Source: Alicyclobacillus suci (GTDB taxonomy: Bacteria; Bacillota; Bacilli; Alicyclobacillales; Alicyclobacillaceae). From it: DNA of 56,356 bases. The stretch spans positions 1 through 56,356 of the forward strand of contig NZ_JAFMTW010000023.1 of the NCBI RefSeq assembly GCF_017329615.1. Direction: 5' to 3'. The first letter of the stretch is position 1, and every line of letters begins with the position of its first letter. The notes beneath the pieces are model-generated. The model did not search any database and was not told where the DNA came from. It worked only from the letters and a program-made list of their open reading frames with translations. The position numbers and the translations under genes were made by a program. Positions 25,255 to 34,633 of the stretch are shown in pieces.

Positions 25255-26956
25255 GGTTACTGACCCCTTCCTGCGCACTCCATTGCACCGTGTAATTTGC
25301 CTTGTCATCGAGCATAAATTGAGTACTCTTCGCTTCCTCCAATGTGGCGTTGTAGTCCAAGCGAACATGGCATCCCCTGGTCTCCTGACGCAGTTCCGCC
25401 CCCCGAACGATGAGCTCGCTGACTTGTAACATGTTCCACAACTCCACCTTCTCCGCCCGTTGCAGAGAAAACCGTTCTTCTTTCTGCAAGGATAAATCCT
25501 TGCACAAAGACTGAATCCGATGAATTTCATCCAATCCTTTGCGCAACTGCTCCCCCGTGCGCAAAGGGCCCGCAAATTCCCACATCACACGCTGCAATTC
25601 CCGCCTTAACGACAATACAGTCATCCCTTGTGTTGCAACCGTCGATGGCGACCAGAAAGCATCGAGACGCTTCCATTCATCCACCGCCGCGCGATGAACC
25701 ATCTCGGCGCCCGCCTGTACCCGCGCATGCCGGTGTTTGGCAGCCGTTTCACCCGCAATCCGTCCAGTCACCAACGCTTCCGTGATAGCATTACCAGACA
25801 AACGGTTCGCACCATGCATACCGCGAATCGCTTCTCCACATGCCAAGAGGCCTGGCACAGAGGTTTGCATCGCCCTATCGACAAGAATTCCACCAATCAT
25901 GAAGTGCGCCATCGGTGCCACTTCTACCAGGTCCTTGCGCAAATCGATCCCGTTGTCATTCAAAATCCCGATGACCGGGCCAAATGCTTCGTAAAGGGCC
26001 TCTTGCGGCACCATTCGAAAGTCAAGATAGGCACCTCCGTGCTGAGATCCACGCCCGGCTTTCACTTCTTCAAAAATCGCCAAAGTCGTTTGATCTCTGG
26101 CCGCCGTATACTTTCCGGCGACCTCGCCATGATATCGGTGCATAAATTCCTCATTTTCTCCGTTGAGCAATCGACCGCCCAATTTATACCGAAACGGATC
26201 CCACATAATCGGATCCAAGCCCACAAGAGGCGGGTAGAGGTGCGCAATCGGGAAGAATTGCACCATTTCCATATCGCGCAATTCAGCGCCAGCTTCAGCC
26301 GCCAGCACAAACCCGTCACCCGTCATATTCGCGGTCGCGCTGTTGCGCTCATAGACTTCCGTGAGACCACCTGTTGCGATAATCACTTGTGCGGCAGTCA
26401 AAGCGACAGGTTCGAGAGACTCAATGGAGAACCCTACAGCGCCAACAATTTCTTCATCCTGTTTAACCAGTCGAGTAATCATTACATTTTTCAGCCTACG
26501 AATGTTCGAATCTCGAAAGGTCGCACGCCGTAACCCCGCCGATGTAGCACCCCCTGTATTGAGTACATCGACGTACACACACCGTTTGCGCGAATGTCCA
26601 GGTGCCATGACTTGCGAATGTTTCCCATCCTTGGTTTTCGCCCAGTGCACACCGTATTTTTCCACTTCTAAAATCACTTCCGGCCCTCGTTCGACAATCG
26701 CCTCAACAATCTCCGGTGCGCAAAGTCCGCGACCGCCCTCAATCGTGTCTTTGGCATGAATCTCCGGGCTATCTTCCTCCGCGTCCCCCAGTGCCACGGC
26801 GACGGTCATCTGAGCCAAAATGGTTGCTCCACCCCGTCCGACAATGCTTTTGTCCACCAAGATAACCGACGCACCCGCATCGCTTGCGGCACGAGCCGCC
26901 ATCAGCCCGGCTGCACCTGCACCCACGACGACCACATCTGCACTGAATTCCTGCAT
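25247..26956 (-). CDS. Fumarate reductase/succinate dehydrogenase-type flavoprotein
   Basis: A 569-residue FAD protein of the FrdA/SdhA/AprA/NadB superfamily. The ADP-binding VVVVGAGAAGLMAARAA is near residue 8, GRGGATILAQM corresponds to the FAD-contact loop, GHSRKR to the substrate-binding region, and GEAIRGMHGANRLSGN to the C-terminal FAD site. A helical domain follows from about residue 440. ATG at 26956 has AAAGGAG upstream. The gene couples to the small 2Fe-2S gene and follows the molybdenum hydroxylase genes by 16 bases. There is no membrane anchor gene, so it is likely a soluble two-component dehydrogenase or reductase acting on a pathway intermediate such as an enoate. Confidence 0.83.
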   Translation of the reverse strand: MQEFSADVVVVGAGAAGLMAARAASDAGASVILVDKSIVGRGGATILAQMTVAVALGDAEEDSPEIHAKDTIEGGRGLCAPEIVEAIVERGPEVILEVEKYGVHWAKTKDGKHSQVMAPGHSRKRCVYVDVLNTGGATSAGLRRATFRDSNIRRLKNVMITRLVKQDEEIVGAVGFSIESLEPVALTAAQVIIATGGLTEVYERNSATANMTGDGFVLAAEAGAELRDMEMVQFFPIAHLYPPLVGLDPIMWDPFRYKLGGRLLNGENEEFMHRYHGEVAGKYTAARDQTTLAIFEEVKAGRGSQHGGAYLDFRMVPQEALYEAFGPVIGILNDNGIDLRKDLVEVAPMAHFMIGGILVDRAMQTSVPGLLACGEAIRGMHGANRLSGNAITEALVTGRIAGETAAKHRHARVQAGAEMVHRAAVDEWKRLDAFWSPSTVATQGMTVLSLRRELQRVMWEFAGPLRTGEQLRKGLDEIHRIQSLCKDLSLQKEERFSLQRAEKVELWNMLQVSELIVRGAELRQETRGCHVRLDYNATLEEAKSTQFMLDDKANYTVQWSAQEGVSNHA

Positions 26957-26972
26957 GCCATCCACTCCTTTG

Positions 26973-29216
26973 TCAGACCTGCGGTTGTTCTTGCATAATT
27001 CGCCACAATCGTTCAGGCGCAAGCGGCAAATCGTGCCCCCGCACCCCTAACGCGTGTGCAATTGCATTTGAAATCGCCCCTGGTACCGGGTCAATGGCCA
27101 TTTCGCCCACCGACTTGGCGCCGAAAGGGCCGTTGGGATCTTCCGTCTCCAAAAATTCCACCGTGACCGGAGGCACGTCGCTACTCCCTGGCATCCGATA
27201 ATCAAGCAAGGACCGATTTTGTACCTGCCCCTGGCTGACTTTGAAATCCTCCATCGTCACCCAGCCGATTCCCTGAGCCACTCCACCGACCACTTGCCCC
27301 GTGGCCGCCGGTCGATTTAACACCATCCCCGCGTCATGTACCGCCCAATAGCCAATCACCTTTACCCGGAACGTATCGGGGTCGACCTCGACTTCCGCGA
27401 CGTGTGCAGCAAATGGATAGGATGGCGACGGATTGCCGTACAATGTTCTATCTGGCAGTTCGGTCGCCGGAGTGTAGGTCTCCTTAACCGAAAATGCATC
27501 ACCGCCGTGACAGGAAATAAAGTCACGTGCAACTTCGGCCAGTGCGTGCTGTTCCTGCCCAACCTCCACACCACCGCCTGTGAGTACGGCGGTTGGACCG
27601 TAATGTTGTTTCACCCAATTTGCGAGTTCGTTCCGCAACCGCTCGCAGGCTTGCTTCACCGCATTCCCGCCCATTACGGTGCTGCGTGAAGCCAGTGTTC
27701 CAATACCAAACGGATAACGTCCGGTATCTCCCGATTGAACCGTGATGAAACTTGGGTCAATCCCTAGTACGCGGGCTGCAATGTGCGCATACGTACCGGA
27801 CATACCCTGACCCAAATCAATCTCGCCTGTTTCAATCTCAACACGCCCTGAAGCCAATAGTCGTGCGACAGCAGTCGAGCCATCAAAGCGTGGATCAATG
27901 CCACGATAACCAGACACATGATTGCCAATCGCCATTCCAAGACCGTGATACTTCTTAAAGTCACGCCGCCGCGCCCAACCAGATAGGGTAATCACTTGCC
28001 GGATACACGCCTCTAACTCACAACTATCCAGATGGTAGCCGCCAATCGTCGTATCACCCTTGTGTACGATGTTTTGCAGGCGCAATTGTGCGGGATCCAT
28101 GCCCAACCCTTCCGCGATTTCATCAATGACATTTTCCACCGCAAACAGCATCTCGGCGTTGCCAAATCCGCGCATGCATGTGGTCGGACTGTTGTTGGTA
28201 TAGCACAAATTTCCTTTTGCTCGAACATTGTGAAATTGATACAAGGAATCGGCCCGCGTACAAGCAGATGCCAACACGTTTGGACTCCAATAAATTCTGG
28301 CCCCTGCGTCGCCATATACAACGACGTCCTTACCCAAAAAATGTCCGTCCTTATCCGCAGCAATGCGAATATCAATCTCCAGCGGTACACGTGGATGCGC
28401 GGTGAGCATATCTTCATAGCGATCTAAGGCGATGCGCACTGGCGCACCCGCCCGCATTGAGAGCGCAGCAGCGATGACGTGCACTTTTAACACATATTTC
28501 GCACCAAATGAACCGCCAATCGGCGGGACGTTGATACGAACTTTTTCCTCTGGCAGACCAAAGGCAGCCGCATAGGTCTCCCGAGCGCGATAGGGGATAT
28601 GGGAACCTGCCCAAAGCGTCAGCCCGTCCTGCTCATCCCAATTGGCAATCACCGCGATGGGCTCAAGATGCCCATGGTAGATGCGGTTGGTCGTGTATCT
28701 GCCTGAGCGGACGATGTACGCTTGTGCAAACGCCTTATCCACGTCGCCCCGTTCAAATTCGATTTTGACTGGCCGATTATCGGGTACAGCCTCATGCAAG
28801 ACCGCTGCCCCAGGTTGCAAAGCAGCATGTGGGTTCAGAATCGGTTCGAGCGCCTCATATTCCACCACGACCTTGTCGAGTGCCTGCCGCAGTGCATCGC
28901 GAGAATCCGCTGCAATGGCGACCACTTCGTCACCGACAAACAAGACTTTCTCACAGGCTAATATATTCCAATCCTTATAAACTGTCGGACCATAGGCGTG
29001 GTGCGGAACATTATCCCCTGTGATGACCGCCTTGACCCCCGCCACCTGCTGCGCTTCGCGAATATCAACGCGCGTAATCTTGGCATAGGGATGTGGACTT
29101 CTGACAATACCGCCGTATAGTTCACCAGGTAAGTGCAAATCATCGACGTATTGGGTTCTACCACTGATTTTTGCTGGGAAGTCCGAGGCCATCGTCACTT
29201 CACTGCTCAATCGCAT
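26973..29216 (-). CDS. Molybdenum hydroxylase, molybdopterin-binding large subunit
   Basis: A 747-residue large subunit of the xanthine dehydrogenase/CO dehydrogenase family. GRTQYVDDLHLPGELYGG starts domain I. PPIGGSFGAKYVLKVHV is the first molybdopterin loop, TTCMRGFGNAEM the substrate-side loop, and GPFGAKSVGEMAIDPVPGA carries the catalytic Glu near the end. These enzymes hydroxylate aromatic or N-heterocyclic carbons using water. ATG at 29216 overlaps the 2Fe-2S subunit by 17 bases; a second ATG at 29192 is possible but has no good ribosome site. The arrangement (separate FAD, 2Fe-2S and Mo genes) is the CoxMSL layout. The substrate is unknown; the operon's amidohydrolase hints at an N-heterocycle. 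Confidence 0.9.
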   Translation of the reverse strand: MRLSSEVTMASDFPAKISGRTQYVDDLHLPGELYGGIVRSPHPYAKITRVDIREAQQVAGVKAVITGDNVPHHAYGPTVYKDWNILACEKVLFVGDEVVAIAADSRDALRQALDKVVVEYEALEPILNPHAALQPGAAVLHEAVPDNRPVKIEFERGDVDKAFAQAYIVRSGRYTTNRIYHGHLEPIAVIANWDEQDGLTLWAGSHIPYRARETYAAAFGLPEEKVRINVPPIGGSFGAKYVLKVHVIAAALSMRAGAPVRIALDRYEDMLTAHPRVPLEIDIRIAADKDGHFLGKDVVVYGDAGARIYWSPNVLASACTRADSLYQFHNVRAKGNLCYTNNSPTTCMRGFGNAEMLFAVENVIDEIAEGLGMDPAQLRLQNIVHKGDTTIGGYHLDSCELEACIRQVITLSGWARRRDFKKYHGLGMAIGNHVSGYRGIDPRFDGSTAVARLLASGRVEIETGEIDLGQGMSGTYAHIAARVLGIDPSFITVQSGDTGRYPFGIGTLASRSTVMGGNAVKQACERLRNELANWVKQHYGPTAVLTGGGVEVGQEQHALAEVARDFISCHGGDAFSVKETYTPATELPDRTLYGNPSPSYPFAAHVAEVEVDPDTFRVKVIGYWAVHDAGMVLNRPAATGQVVGGVAQGIGWVTMEDFKVSQGQVQNRSLLDYRMPGSSDVPPVTVEFLETEDPNGPFGAKSVGEMAIDPVPGAISNAIAHALGVRGHDLPLAPERLWRIMQEQPQV

Positions 29217-29685
29217 TCACCTCCCGACCCAACACGCGTTTCGCTGCAGCCAAAATGCTCTGGTAGCCGGTACAACGACACAAATTGTTTTTCAAAATCG
29301 CATGGTAATCCGGGTGTTGTCCCCCATGCGACGCTTGTGAAGACGCCCACAATGTCATCATGATGCCAGGTGTACAAAACCCGCACTGGGCGCCTCCTTC
29401 TTCGGCCATCGCGGTGACCAGCCATTGAAACCTCCTATCGTCGGCGAGTCCCTCGATGGTTTGAATCACCGAATTCTCAGCCATCGCGACCGGCAGGATG
29501 CACGAGTTCATCGGTGCGCCATCTAAAATAATGGTACAAGCGCCACATTCACCTGTACGACACCCAACCTTGGTGCCAGTCAGTTGGAAGTGCTCGCGAA
29601 TCACATCTGCCAAAGGTGTCGTCGGGTCGCCCACCCACATCTTTTCCTCACCGTTAAGGTTGAGGATTATGTGCTGTTCCTGCAT
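29200..29685 (-). CDS. Molybdenum hydroxylase, 2Fe-2S subunit
   Basis: A 161-residue small subunit with two [2Fe-2S] clusters. The plant-type N-terminal cluster has CRTGECGACTIILDG plus a following Cys, and the helical C-terminal cluster has CGFCTPGIMM and LCRCTGYQSIL. It passes electrons from the molybdenum site to the FAD subunit. ATG at 29685 is chosen because GAGGAGGG lies eight bases before it. Overlap with the large subunit gene indicates coupling. Confidence 0.92.
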   Translation of the reverse strand: MQEQHIILNLNGEEKMWVGDPTTPLADVIREHFQLTGTKVGCRTGECGACTIILDGAPMNSCILPVAMAENSVIQTIEGLADDRRFQWLVTAMAEEGGAQCGFCTPGIMMTLWASSQASHGGQHPDYHAILKNNLCRCTGYQSILAAAKRVLGREVNAIEQ

Positions 29686-29712
29686 GACTGCAGCCCTCCT
29701 CATCAGCCAGCA

Positions 29713-30672
29713 TCATGTATCCAAGACAGATGGATGAAATACTTCTTCGCGGGTGAGCATGCGGTCGAGCAATCCATCTTCCATAAGATACTGCATGAAT
29801 GTTTCAATCATCGGCCAATTGCGTGTTACACCATAAGACCACGGATCTTGGTGCAATTGTGTGTACGCTTGCTCAAACGATTCCACAATCCATGGCAAAG
29901 CGGCCCCCAGTTTGACCGTCTCGGCTAAATTGTTCAACGCATCCTCTTTCAATTGACACAGCACATCATAGAGATCACGGGGCAGCGTCGGTGCCTGCGT
30001 CAGCACATCCTTGCGGATGGAGGTAAGGTGCATAATGGGAAAGATACCTGTTTGCGCGTAATAACGCCGCTCTTCCGCCCAAGCATCGACAAAAATTCGG
30101 CGAATCAATCCCGGTTCCCCCGTTTTTGGAAAGTACGCCTCCGGCGGTCGGCGCGCCGACATCATAGCATCGACTTCTCCGGTGACGAGACCTTCAAATA
30201 GATCCTTGGCCTTTCCCCTTGTCGCGGGTGTATCCACGGCAATCCGCTCGGGCCGATAGGTTACCCATTCCAAATCCTGTGCACTGATGCCCCACTCGTG
30301 ACGAAAGCACCCTCGCACCCACACGGCCGCTGTCATCTGGTACTCCGGGAAACCAAATCGCTTCCCCTTCAATTCGCTGGGGTGGACATAGGGGCTGTCG
30401 GAGCGGACATAGATGGAACTATGACGAAACGAGCGGGATAAAAAAGCAGGAATTGCAGTCAGGCGGTGCTCACCTTTTGCCAAAGCAATCAAATACGAGG
30501 CCAAGGATAGTTCAGCTATCCCATAGGGTGCATCGTTAAGCTGGCGCTCAAAGATCTCCTCCACCATGGTACTTTGCAAGGAAAGTTGCACGTCGTTCAA
30601 TTCCACCTGATTGGTGAGCAAGGGGAGCGTCCTGTCACTGATGGACATCGCAACACTGATAGGTGTTCTCAT
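29713..30672 (-). CDS. 4,5-dihydroxyphthalate decarboxylase-like protein
   Basis: A 319-residue protein with the periplasmic-binding-protein fold but no signal peptide, so it is cytoplasmic. FRHSSIYVRSDSPYVHPSEL, KGKRFGFPEYQMTAAVWVRG and the downstream Arg/Tyr-rich part match what I know of 4,5-dihydroxyphthalate decarboxylases and their uncharacterised relatives. It lies inside the molybdenum hydroxylase operon, between the FAD and 2Fe-2S subunit genes, which ties it to the same pathway. ATG has AAGGAGGG at ideal spacing. It may decarboxylate a hydroxylated aromatic or heteroaromatic acid. An orphan binding protein is less likely because there is no export signal and no permease. Confidence 0.75.
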   Translation of the reverse strand: MRTPISVAMSISDRTLPLLTNQVELNDVQLSLQSTMVEEIFERQLNDAPYGIAELSLASYLIALAKGEHRLTAIPAFLSRSFRHSSIYVRSDSPYVHPSELKGKRFGFPEYQMTAAVWVRGCFRHEWGISAQDLEWVTYRPERIAVDTPATRGKAKDLFEGLVTGEVDAMMSARRPPEAYFPKTGEPGLIRRIFVDAWAEERRYYAQTGIFPIMHLTSIRKDVLTQAPTLPRDLYDVLCQLKEDALNNLAETVKLGAALPWIVESFEQAYTQLHQDPWSYGVTRNWPMIETFMQYLMEDGLLDRMLTREEVFHPSVLDT

Positions 30673-30720
30673 AGTGTAATCCCTCCTTAATGCGCAGCGC
30701 GATTTTTCGAAAATCTCTGT

Positions 30721-31575
30721 TCAACCCGTTGTCGTCTGAGGCGCCAGCAAGACTTTACCAAGCCCCCGCTCAACCAACACCCCAACCATCGCCCTGCGGT
30801 AATCAGCACTCGCGCGAACGTCCGTGATAGGTGCCGCATGCGCTGCATACAATGCGGCAACGCGTTTCATCACATCAGATGCTGCATCCTTGTGTACCAT
30901 TTCTTCAGCCATAGGTACCGAGAATGGCTTCGGACTGGCAGCGCCCACTACAATATTGACGTGTGAGGCTTGCCTATCTACCTTCGCGACTACTGCTACC
31001 GATACAAGTGAAATGTCTGTACCCCCTCGCTGATCTAGGCGCAAAAATGTCTGAGGAGCAAATAGACCAGTCTCCGGAATATGGATGTGTGTAATGAGTT
31101 CGTGCTTTAGGATGGACGTTTGTTTAGGCCCCAGCACAAAATCCTCAATCCGAATCCTTCGCTCACCCTGTACGGACTGTAGAACCACACGAGCGCCGAG
31201 GGCGAACAGGGGCACCATCATATCTGCGGCCGGCGATGCATTGGCCACATTCCCGGCAATCGACGCGCGATTTTGAATTTGCCATCCCCCAACCACGCGC
31301 GCCGCTTCCTGCAAGCTGGGGATGGCATTACAGATGGGACTCTGCCAAATTTCCGCTGCGTTGACGGCTGCTCCAATCAACAATCCATCCTCAACCCGCC
31401 GGATTTCGCGGACAGATTGAATACGATGAATATCGAGCCAGTCCCGCCCCTGGAACTGCTGCTTGCGCCGCAACCAATTTACAAATACATCCGTGCCGCC
31501 ACAAACAATCACGGGTTCGCGCGTTGCCATCATGTCCAAAGCCTCAGTCAATTCTTGCGGTTGATACCACGCCAT
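30721..31575 (-). CDS. Molybdenum hydroxylase, FAD-binding subunit
   Basis: A 284-residue CoxM/XdhB-type subunit. PVIVCGGTDVFVNWLRRK is the first FAD pyrophosphate loop and SIAGNVANASPAADMMVPLF the second (equivalent to T.GGN..aSP). The C-terminal CO dehydrogenase flavoprotein domain follows (VVGAASPKPFSVP). It hands electrons from the iron-sulfur subunit to the final acceptor. ATG at 31575 follows AAGGAGGGGC; the 35 extra codons of the longer frame overlap the upstream transporter gene and are not used. It completes a three-subunit enzyme with the genes at 29200 and 26973. Confidence 0.9.
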   Translation of the reverse strand: MAWYQPQELTEALDMMATREPVIVCGGTDVFVNWLRRKQQFQGRDWLDIHRIQSVREIRRVEDGLLIGAAVNAAEIWQSPICNAIPSLQEAARVVGGWQIQNRASIAGNVANASPAADMMVPLFALGARVVLQSVQGERRIRIEDFVLGPKQTSILKHELITHIHIPETGLFAPQTFLRLDQRGGTDISLVSVAVVAKVDRQASHVNIVVGAASPKPFSVPMAEEMVHKDAASDVMKRVAALYAAHAAPITDVRASADYRRAMVGVLVERGLGKVLLAPQTTTG

Positions 31576-31615
31576 GCACTGCCCCTCCTTTCTCAGCGAC
31601 AAACAAATGAAAGAT

Positions 31616-32878
31616 TCAGTCCGGCAACGGGAATCCTTTGGTCTCAGGCAAGAAAAACATGAGGGCGATGCCCAACACATAGATCAGACCAAATGTAGAT
31701 GCGGCTGGTCCAAACCCCCCCAACGCCTGTAGGAGATATGCAGACAAAATGGGGCCAAGCATTGCTAAATATCGAGTGATATTAAAGATAGTGCTAATGG
31801 CCGATGCCCTGACGCGTGTGGGAAATAATTCCGGTGGGTGAATCGTGTACCAGCTGTAGAGCCCGCCTGTTAAATATCCATTTGCCAACTGCAACACCAC
31901 TACCGCTACAGCATTGTGCAATACCAGAAAGACGATGGGCGTGATGATCAGCGACCCCAGCAAATACAGAGCGCCTGTCCATCGCCGACCCATGGAATCT
32001 GCGAAGAACCCAAAGAGAATGCACCCGAAAATTTCTCCGACATTATACAGAACCCCAGCCATGCCCGAGTAGTAAGCCTGAAGTTTCGTCCCTGTCACCA
32101 GCGACGCAGCGTAACTTGGAACCCAGGAGGAAATTGCCCACCATCCCAACGTAATGGAGATGGATACACCTATTGCGCAAAATAGATACTTCATGTTGAT
32201 AGAACGAATACCCGCATCCGCCGCTGTCTTCACCCGGGCCCATCGTGTTGACTCGGGAATTCGCCGAGCGAGTACAGCAATCAGAATGGCCGGAACAATG
32301 CCAATGACGTACATCATTCGCCAGGATACGCCGAAGTGCCCCCCTAGAAGAATCCATAACCCGGAAGCCAAAAGAGAGCCTAAGGAAAATCCAGCTTGGA
32401 GTAATCCGGCACCTTTCGTGCGCGCCTGCGCTGGCCAAGCCTCTTGAAGTAAAGACGTGCCCACACCCCACTCTGCGCCAATGCCAATTCCCGTCAGCAA
32501 ACGAGTAATCGCCAAAAACCCCCAGCTATGTGCCAGGGCACTGGACCCTGTGAAAACGCCATAGAGTAAAATGGCGATAATCATGGTTTTGCGACGTCCA
32601 AGTCTATCGCCAAGCAGGCCTCCAAGAATACCACCAGTGGCCCAACCAAACAGGGTGATGGATATCAGGTACGCCGAGTAATGCGATAGATTCGGTAGAT
32701 GTGAAGCAGGTAACAGCTGGTTCAGCGCAGGACTCACAGTGACCAAGAGTGTATATGTTTCGTAGCCATCAAAGAGCCAGAAGAGCATCGTGATTGCAAG
32801 GACAGCCCAATCTTTTCGCTGTACATGCGCCGTCCACGCGCCGGTGTTTGAAACAGGACTCACTTCGCTGCTCCCCAT
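31616..32878 (-). CDS. MFS transporter (aromatic acid or sugar porter type)
   Basis: A 420-residue carrier with about 12 membrane segments. Helix 1 has the conserved Asp (FWLFDGYETYTLLVTV). The loop 2-3 motif is GGLLGDRLGRRKTM and loop 4-5 has RLLTGIGIGAEWGVG. This pattern is seen in AAHS aromatic acid carriers and SP-type porters. ATG follows GGAAGGTGAAG. It lies in the molybdenum hydroxylase operon, between the creatininase-family and FAD subunit genes, and is presumably the substrate importer. Confidence 0.87.
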   Translation of the reverse strand: MGSSEVSPVSNTGAWTAHVQRKDWAVLAITMLFWLFDGYETYTLLVTVSPALNQLLPASHLPNLSHYSAYLISITLFGWATGGILGGLLGDRLGRRKTMIIAILLYGVFTGSSALAHSWGFLAITRLLTGIGIGAEWGVGTSLLQEAWPAQARTKGAGLLQAGFSLGSLLASGLWILLGGHFGVSWRMMYVIGIVPAILIAVLARRIPESTRWARVKTAADAGIRSINMKYLFCAIGVSISITLGWWAISSWVPSYAASLVTGTKLQAYYSGMAGVLYNVGEIFGCILFGFFADSMGRRWTGALYLLGSLIITPIVFLVLHNAVAVVVLQLANGYLTGGLYSWYTIHPPELFPTRVRASAISTIFNITRYLAMLGPILSAYLLQALGGFGPAASTFGLIYVLGIALMFFLPETKGFPLPD

Positions 32879-32933
32879 CTACTTCACCTTCCATCCCCAC
32901 AGTCGTGTGACTCGTAGTATATCTACCAAGTCC

Positions 32934-33749
32934 TTAAACTTCGTCTTCACTGACGACACCAAGCGGACCCGTGTACGATTCAAACCATCGAATAAACCGA
33001 CAAAGTTCCCCGACCATCGCTTCATGAAATCTCTTTCCCAAATCAACGGAAGCGGTGTGTGACGAGCTAATCGAACCAGACGGTGAAAAGGCGCGTTCCT
33101 CTCTACTATTCCAACTGATCTCGACGATTGAGCCCTGACCAAACAAATCGGAGGCAATATATCCGCCGCCAATAGCTTCTAGGTCTACAGACGAATCCGT
33201 CAGTTTGTCTTCCCGCACTTTATTGGGATAACGATACATCACCTGCGATAGTTCCAAAGCGCCTCCATGATGCTCGGCCGCCTGCTTTATTTCACCTGCC
33301 ACCGCCCTGCCGAGATGAAGCGGATCTGCAATGGCAAACAGCGCCTCAGGATGCTGATATTCATGCACCTCACGCAGCGCCAAAGTCAACGAGGGTAAAT
33401 TGCTACCTTTATGACCATTCACATAAATCTGTCTAGTAAAACCGGCCTCCGCCAAACTGTGTGCAATATCCGTAATCACCGCAATCATGGTCGAACTTTT
33501 CAACCAGATGGTCCCAGGAAATGCGCTGTGATGAAATGAATCCCCTAACCAAACTGGCGGTGCGACCAAAAGGCCCGTAGCCTTTGCGGCATCCTCGGCT
33601 AACCCCATAGCGACATACGTATCTACCCCGAGCGGTCCAGCAGGGCCATGTTGCTCCGTTGCACCGACGGGTACAATAATGGAATGTTTACTAGTGATAT
33701 ATTCTTCAACTTCCTGCCAGGTGTGATCCGCCAGCCATACCGAATTCAT
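32934..33749 (-). CDS. Creatininase-family amidohydrolase
   Basis: A 271-residue member of the creatininase family of binuclear metal amidohydrolases. The first metal motif is complete (PVGATEQHGPAGPLGVDT: Glu, His and Asp ligands) and the second is YVNGHKGSN. Family members open cyclic amides (creatinine) or cleave formamides in riboflavin/F420 and mycofactocin synthesis. ATG at 33749 follows GGTGGAGG at eight bases; a longer frame runs into the next gene and is rejected. In this operon a ring-opening amidase acting after the molybdenum hydroxylase (lactam formation, then hydrolysis) is an attractive reading. Confidence 0.82.
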   Translation of the reverse strand: MNSVWLADHTWQEVEEYITSKHSIIVPVGATEQHGPAGPLGVDTYVAMGLAEDAAKATGLLVAPPVWLGDSFHHSAFPGTIWLKSSTMIAVITDIAHSLAEAGFTRQIYVNGHKGSNLPSLTLALREVHEYQHPEALFAIADPLHLGRAVAGEIKQAAEHHGGALELSQVMYRYPNKVREDKLTDSSVDLEAIGGGYIASDLFGQGSIVEISWNSREERAFSPSGSISSSHTASVDLGKRFHEAMVGELCRFIRWFESYTGPLGVVSEDEV

Positions 33750-33837
33750 AAACCATACCTCCACCCTGTTTGAATCGTCGTGCCATACAAAACAACCATT
33801 ACACACCGGAAAAACAGCCACGTGAGCGAAAGTAGTG

Positions 33838-34434
33838 TTACTGCGGTGATACATAATCCACGTAGTGGTTGCGCACCACATAGTAATCACTATCTTCTGA
33901 TTGTTCAAACACCTTAAATTTACGAAGCTGTTTCCCGTACACATGAAGCGTAATGGTTGTTTCGTCTCCATGTGCTTTGAGAATGTGACAGTCAGCAGGC
34001 GGCAAGAGTCTACCAGTGCTCAATCGACCAATCGTAAATGCTCCAGTATGAGCCAATCTCACAGTTTTATCGGCATGCTCTTCCACGATGAAATAGTTCG
34101 AAACTTCTATCTGCCCTTCCAGAACAGCCTCGACGCCCCACGTACCGTCGTGGTCATGTAACGAAGTACTTTGTCCAGGCTTCCAGACGAGTGCGAGTAA
34201 CTCAAACCTGTCTTTTGGATCACGATATAAACTATGCCGCGCGTAATGGTCATCTCTTGGCTGTCGTTTATCTGGCGTCAGCCATGAACACGCTCCTCGA
34301 ATCAGCGCTTTCACCAAATCTTCCGCACCCATTACGCGCTCATCGTCGTTCGCACTGTGATCAATCAAAAAAGCTAGTTTTTTGATAAAATCGGTAAACT
34401 CAAGGTTCGCCGATTCATCGTGAGGTTGTCCCAT
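33838..34434 (-). CDS. Cysteine dioxygenase-like cupin
   Basis: A 198-residue cupin of the type I cysteine dioxygenase family. STSLHDHDGTWGVEAVLEGQ carries the first two iron-binding His, and TLHVYGK holds the third His with the conserved Tyr. Gly stands where the animal enzyme has the cross-linking Cys, as is usual in bacterial thiol dioxygenases. It oxidises a small thiol to a sulfinic acid. It lies 88 bases before the creatininase-family gene in the same direction and may head that operon. ATG at 34434 is preferred (AGGGAG ten bases upstream). The thiol substrate (cysteine, 3-mercaptopropionate or another) is not set by sequence alone. Confidence 0.8.
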   Translation of the reverse strand: MGQPHDESANLEFTDFIKKLAFLIDHSANDDERVMGAEDLVKALIRGACSWLTPDKRQPRDDHYARHSLYRDPKDRFELLALVWKPGQSTSLHDHDGTWGVEAVLEGQIEVSNYFIVEEHADKTVRLAHTGAFTIGRLSTGRLLPPADCHILKAHGDETTITLHVYGKQLRKFKVFEQSEDSDYYVVRNHYVDYVSPQ

Positions 34435-34633
34435 GAAAGACACTCTCCCTACATCAATTTTCCACCCGTTTCCTTCATCAATGATGAACCGCGGGATAAC
34501 GTACCCCCATCGAATTGACTAAGGCACAATATATAGACGCGGTCATACACAGTCAACAAACTACACCTATTCATGTTAGGTTTTTAACAATTTCTATATG
34601 ATGTCATAACGACATAAGAAGATATATCAGCAT

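Noticed and set aside
24943..25575. A 210-codon version of the ferredoxin-like protein
   Set aside because: The first half lies antisense-free but out of frame within the flavoprotein gene, has no family features, and a strong ribosome site precedes the internal ATG at 25254.
29713..30672. ABC transporter substrate-binding protein (NMT1/THI5-like)
   Set aside because: The fold is shared, but there is no signal peptide or permease, and the conserved segments resemble 4,5-dihydroxyphthalate decarboxylase.
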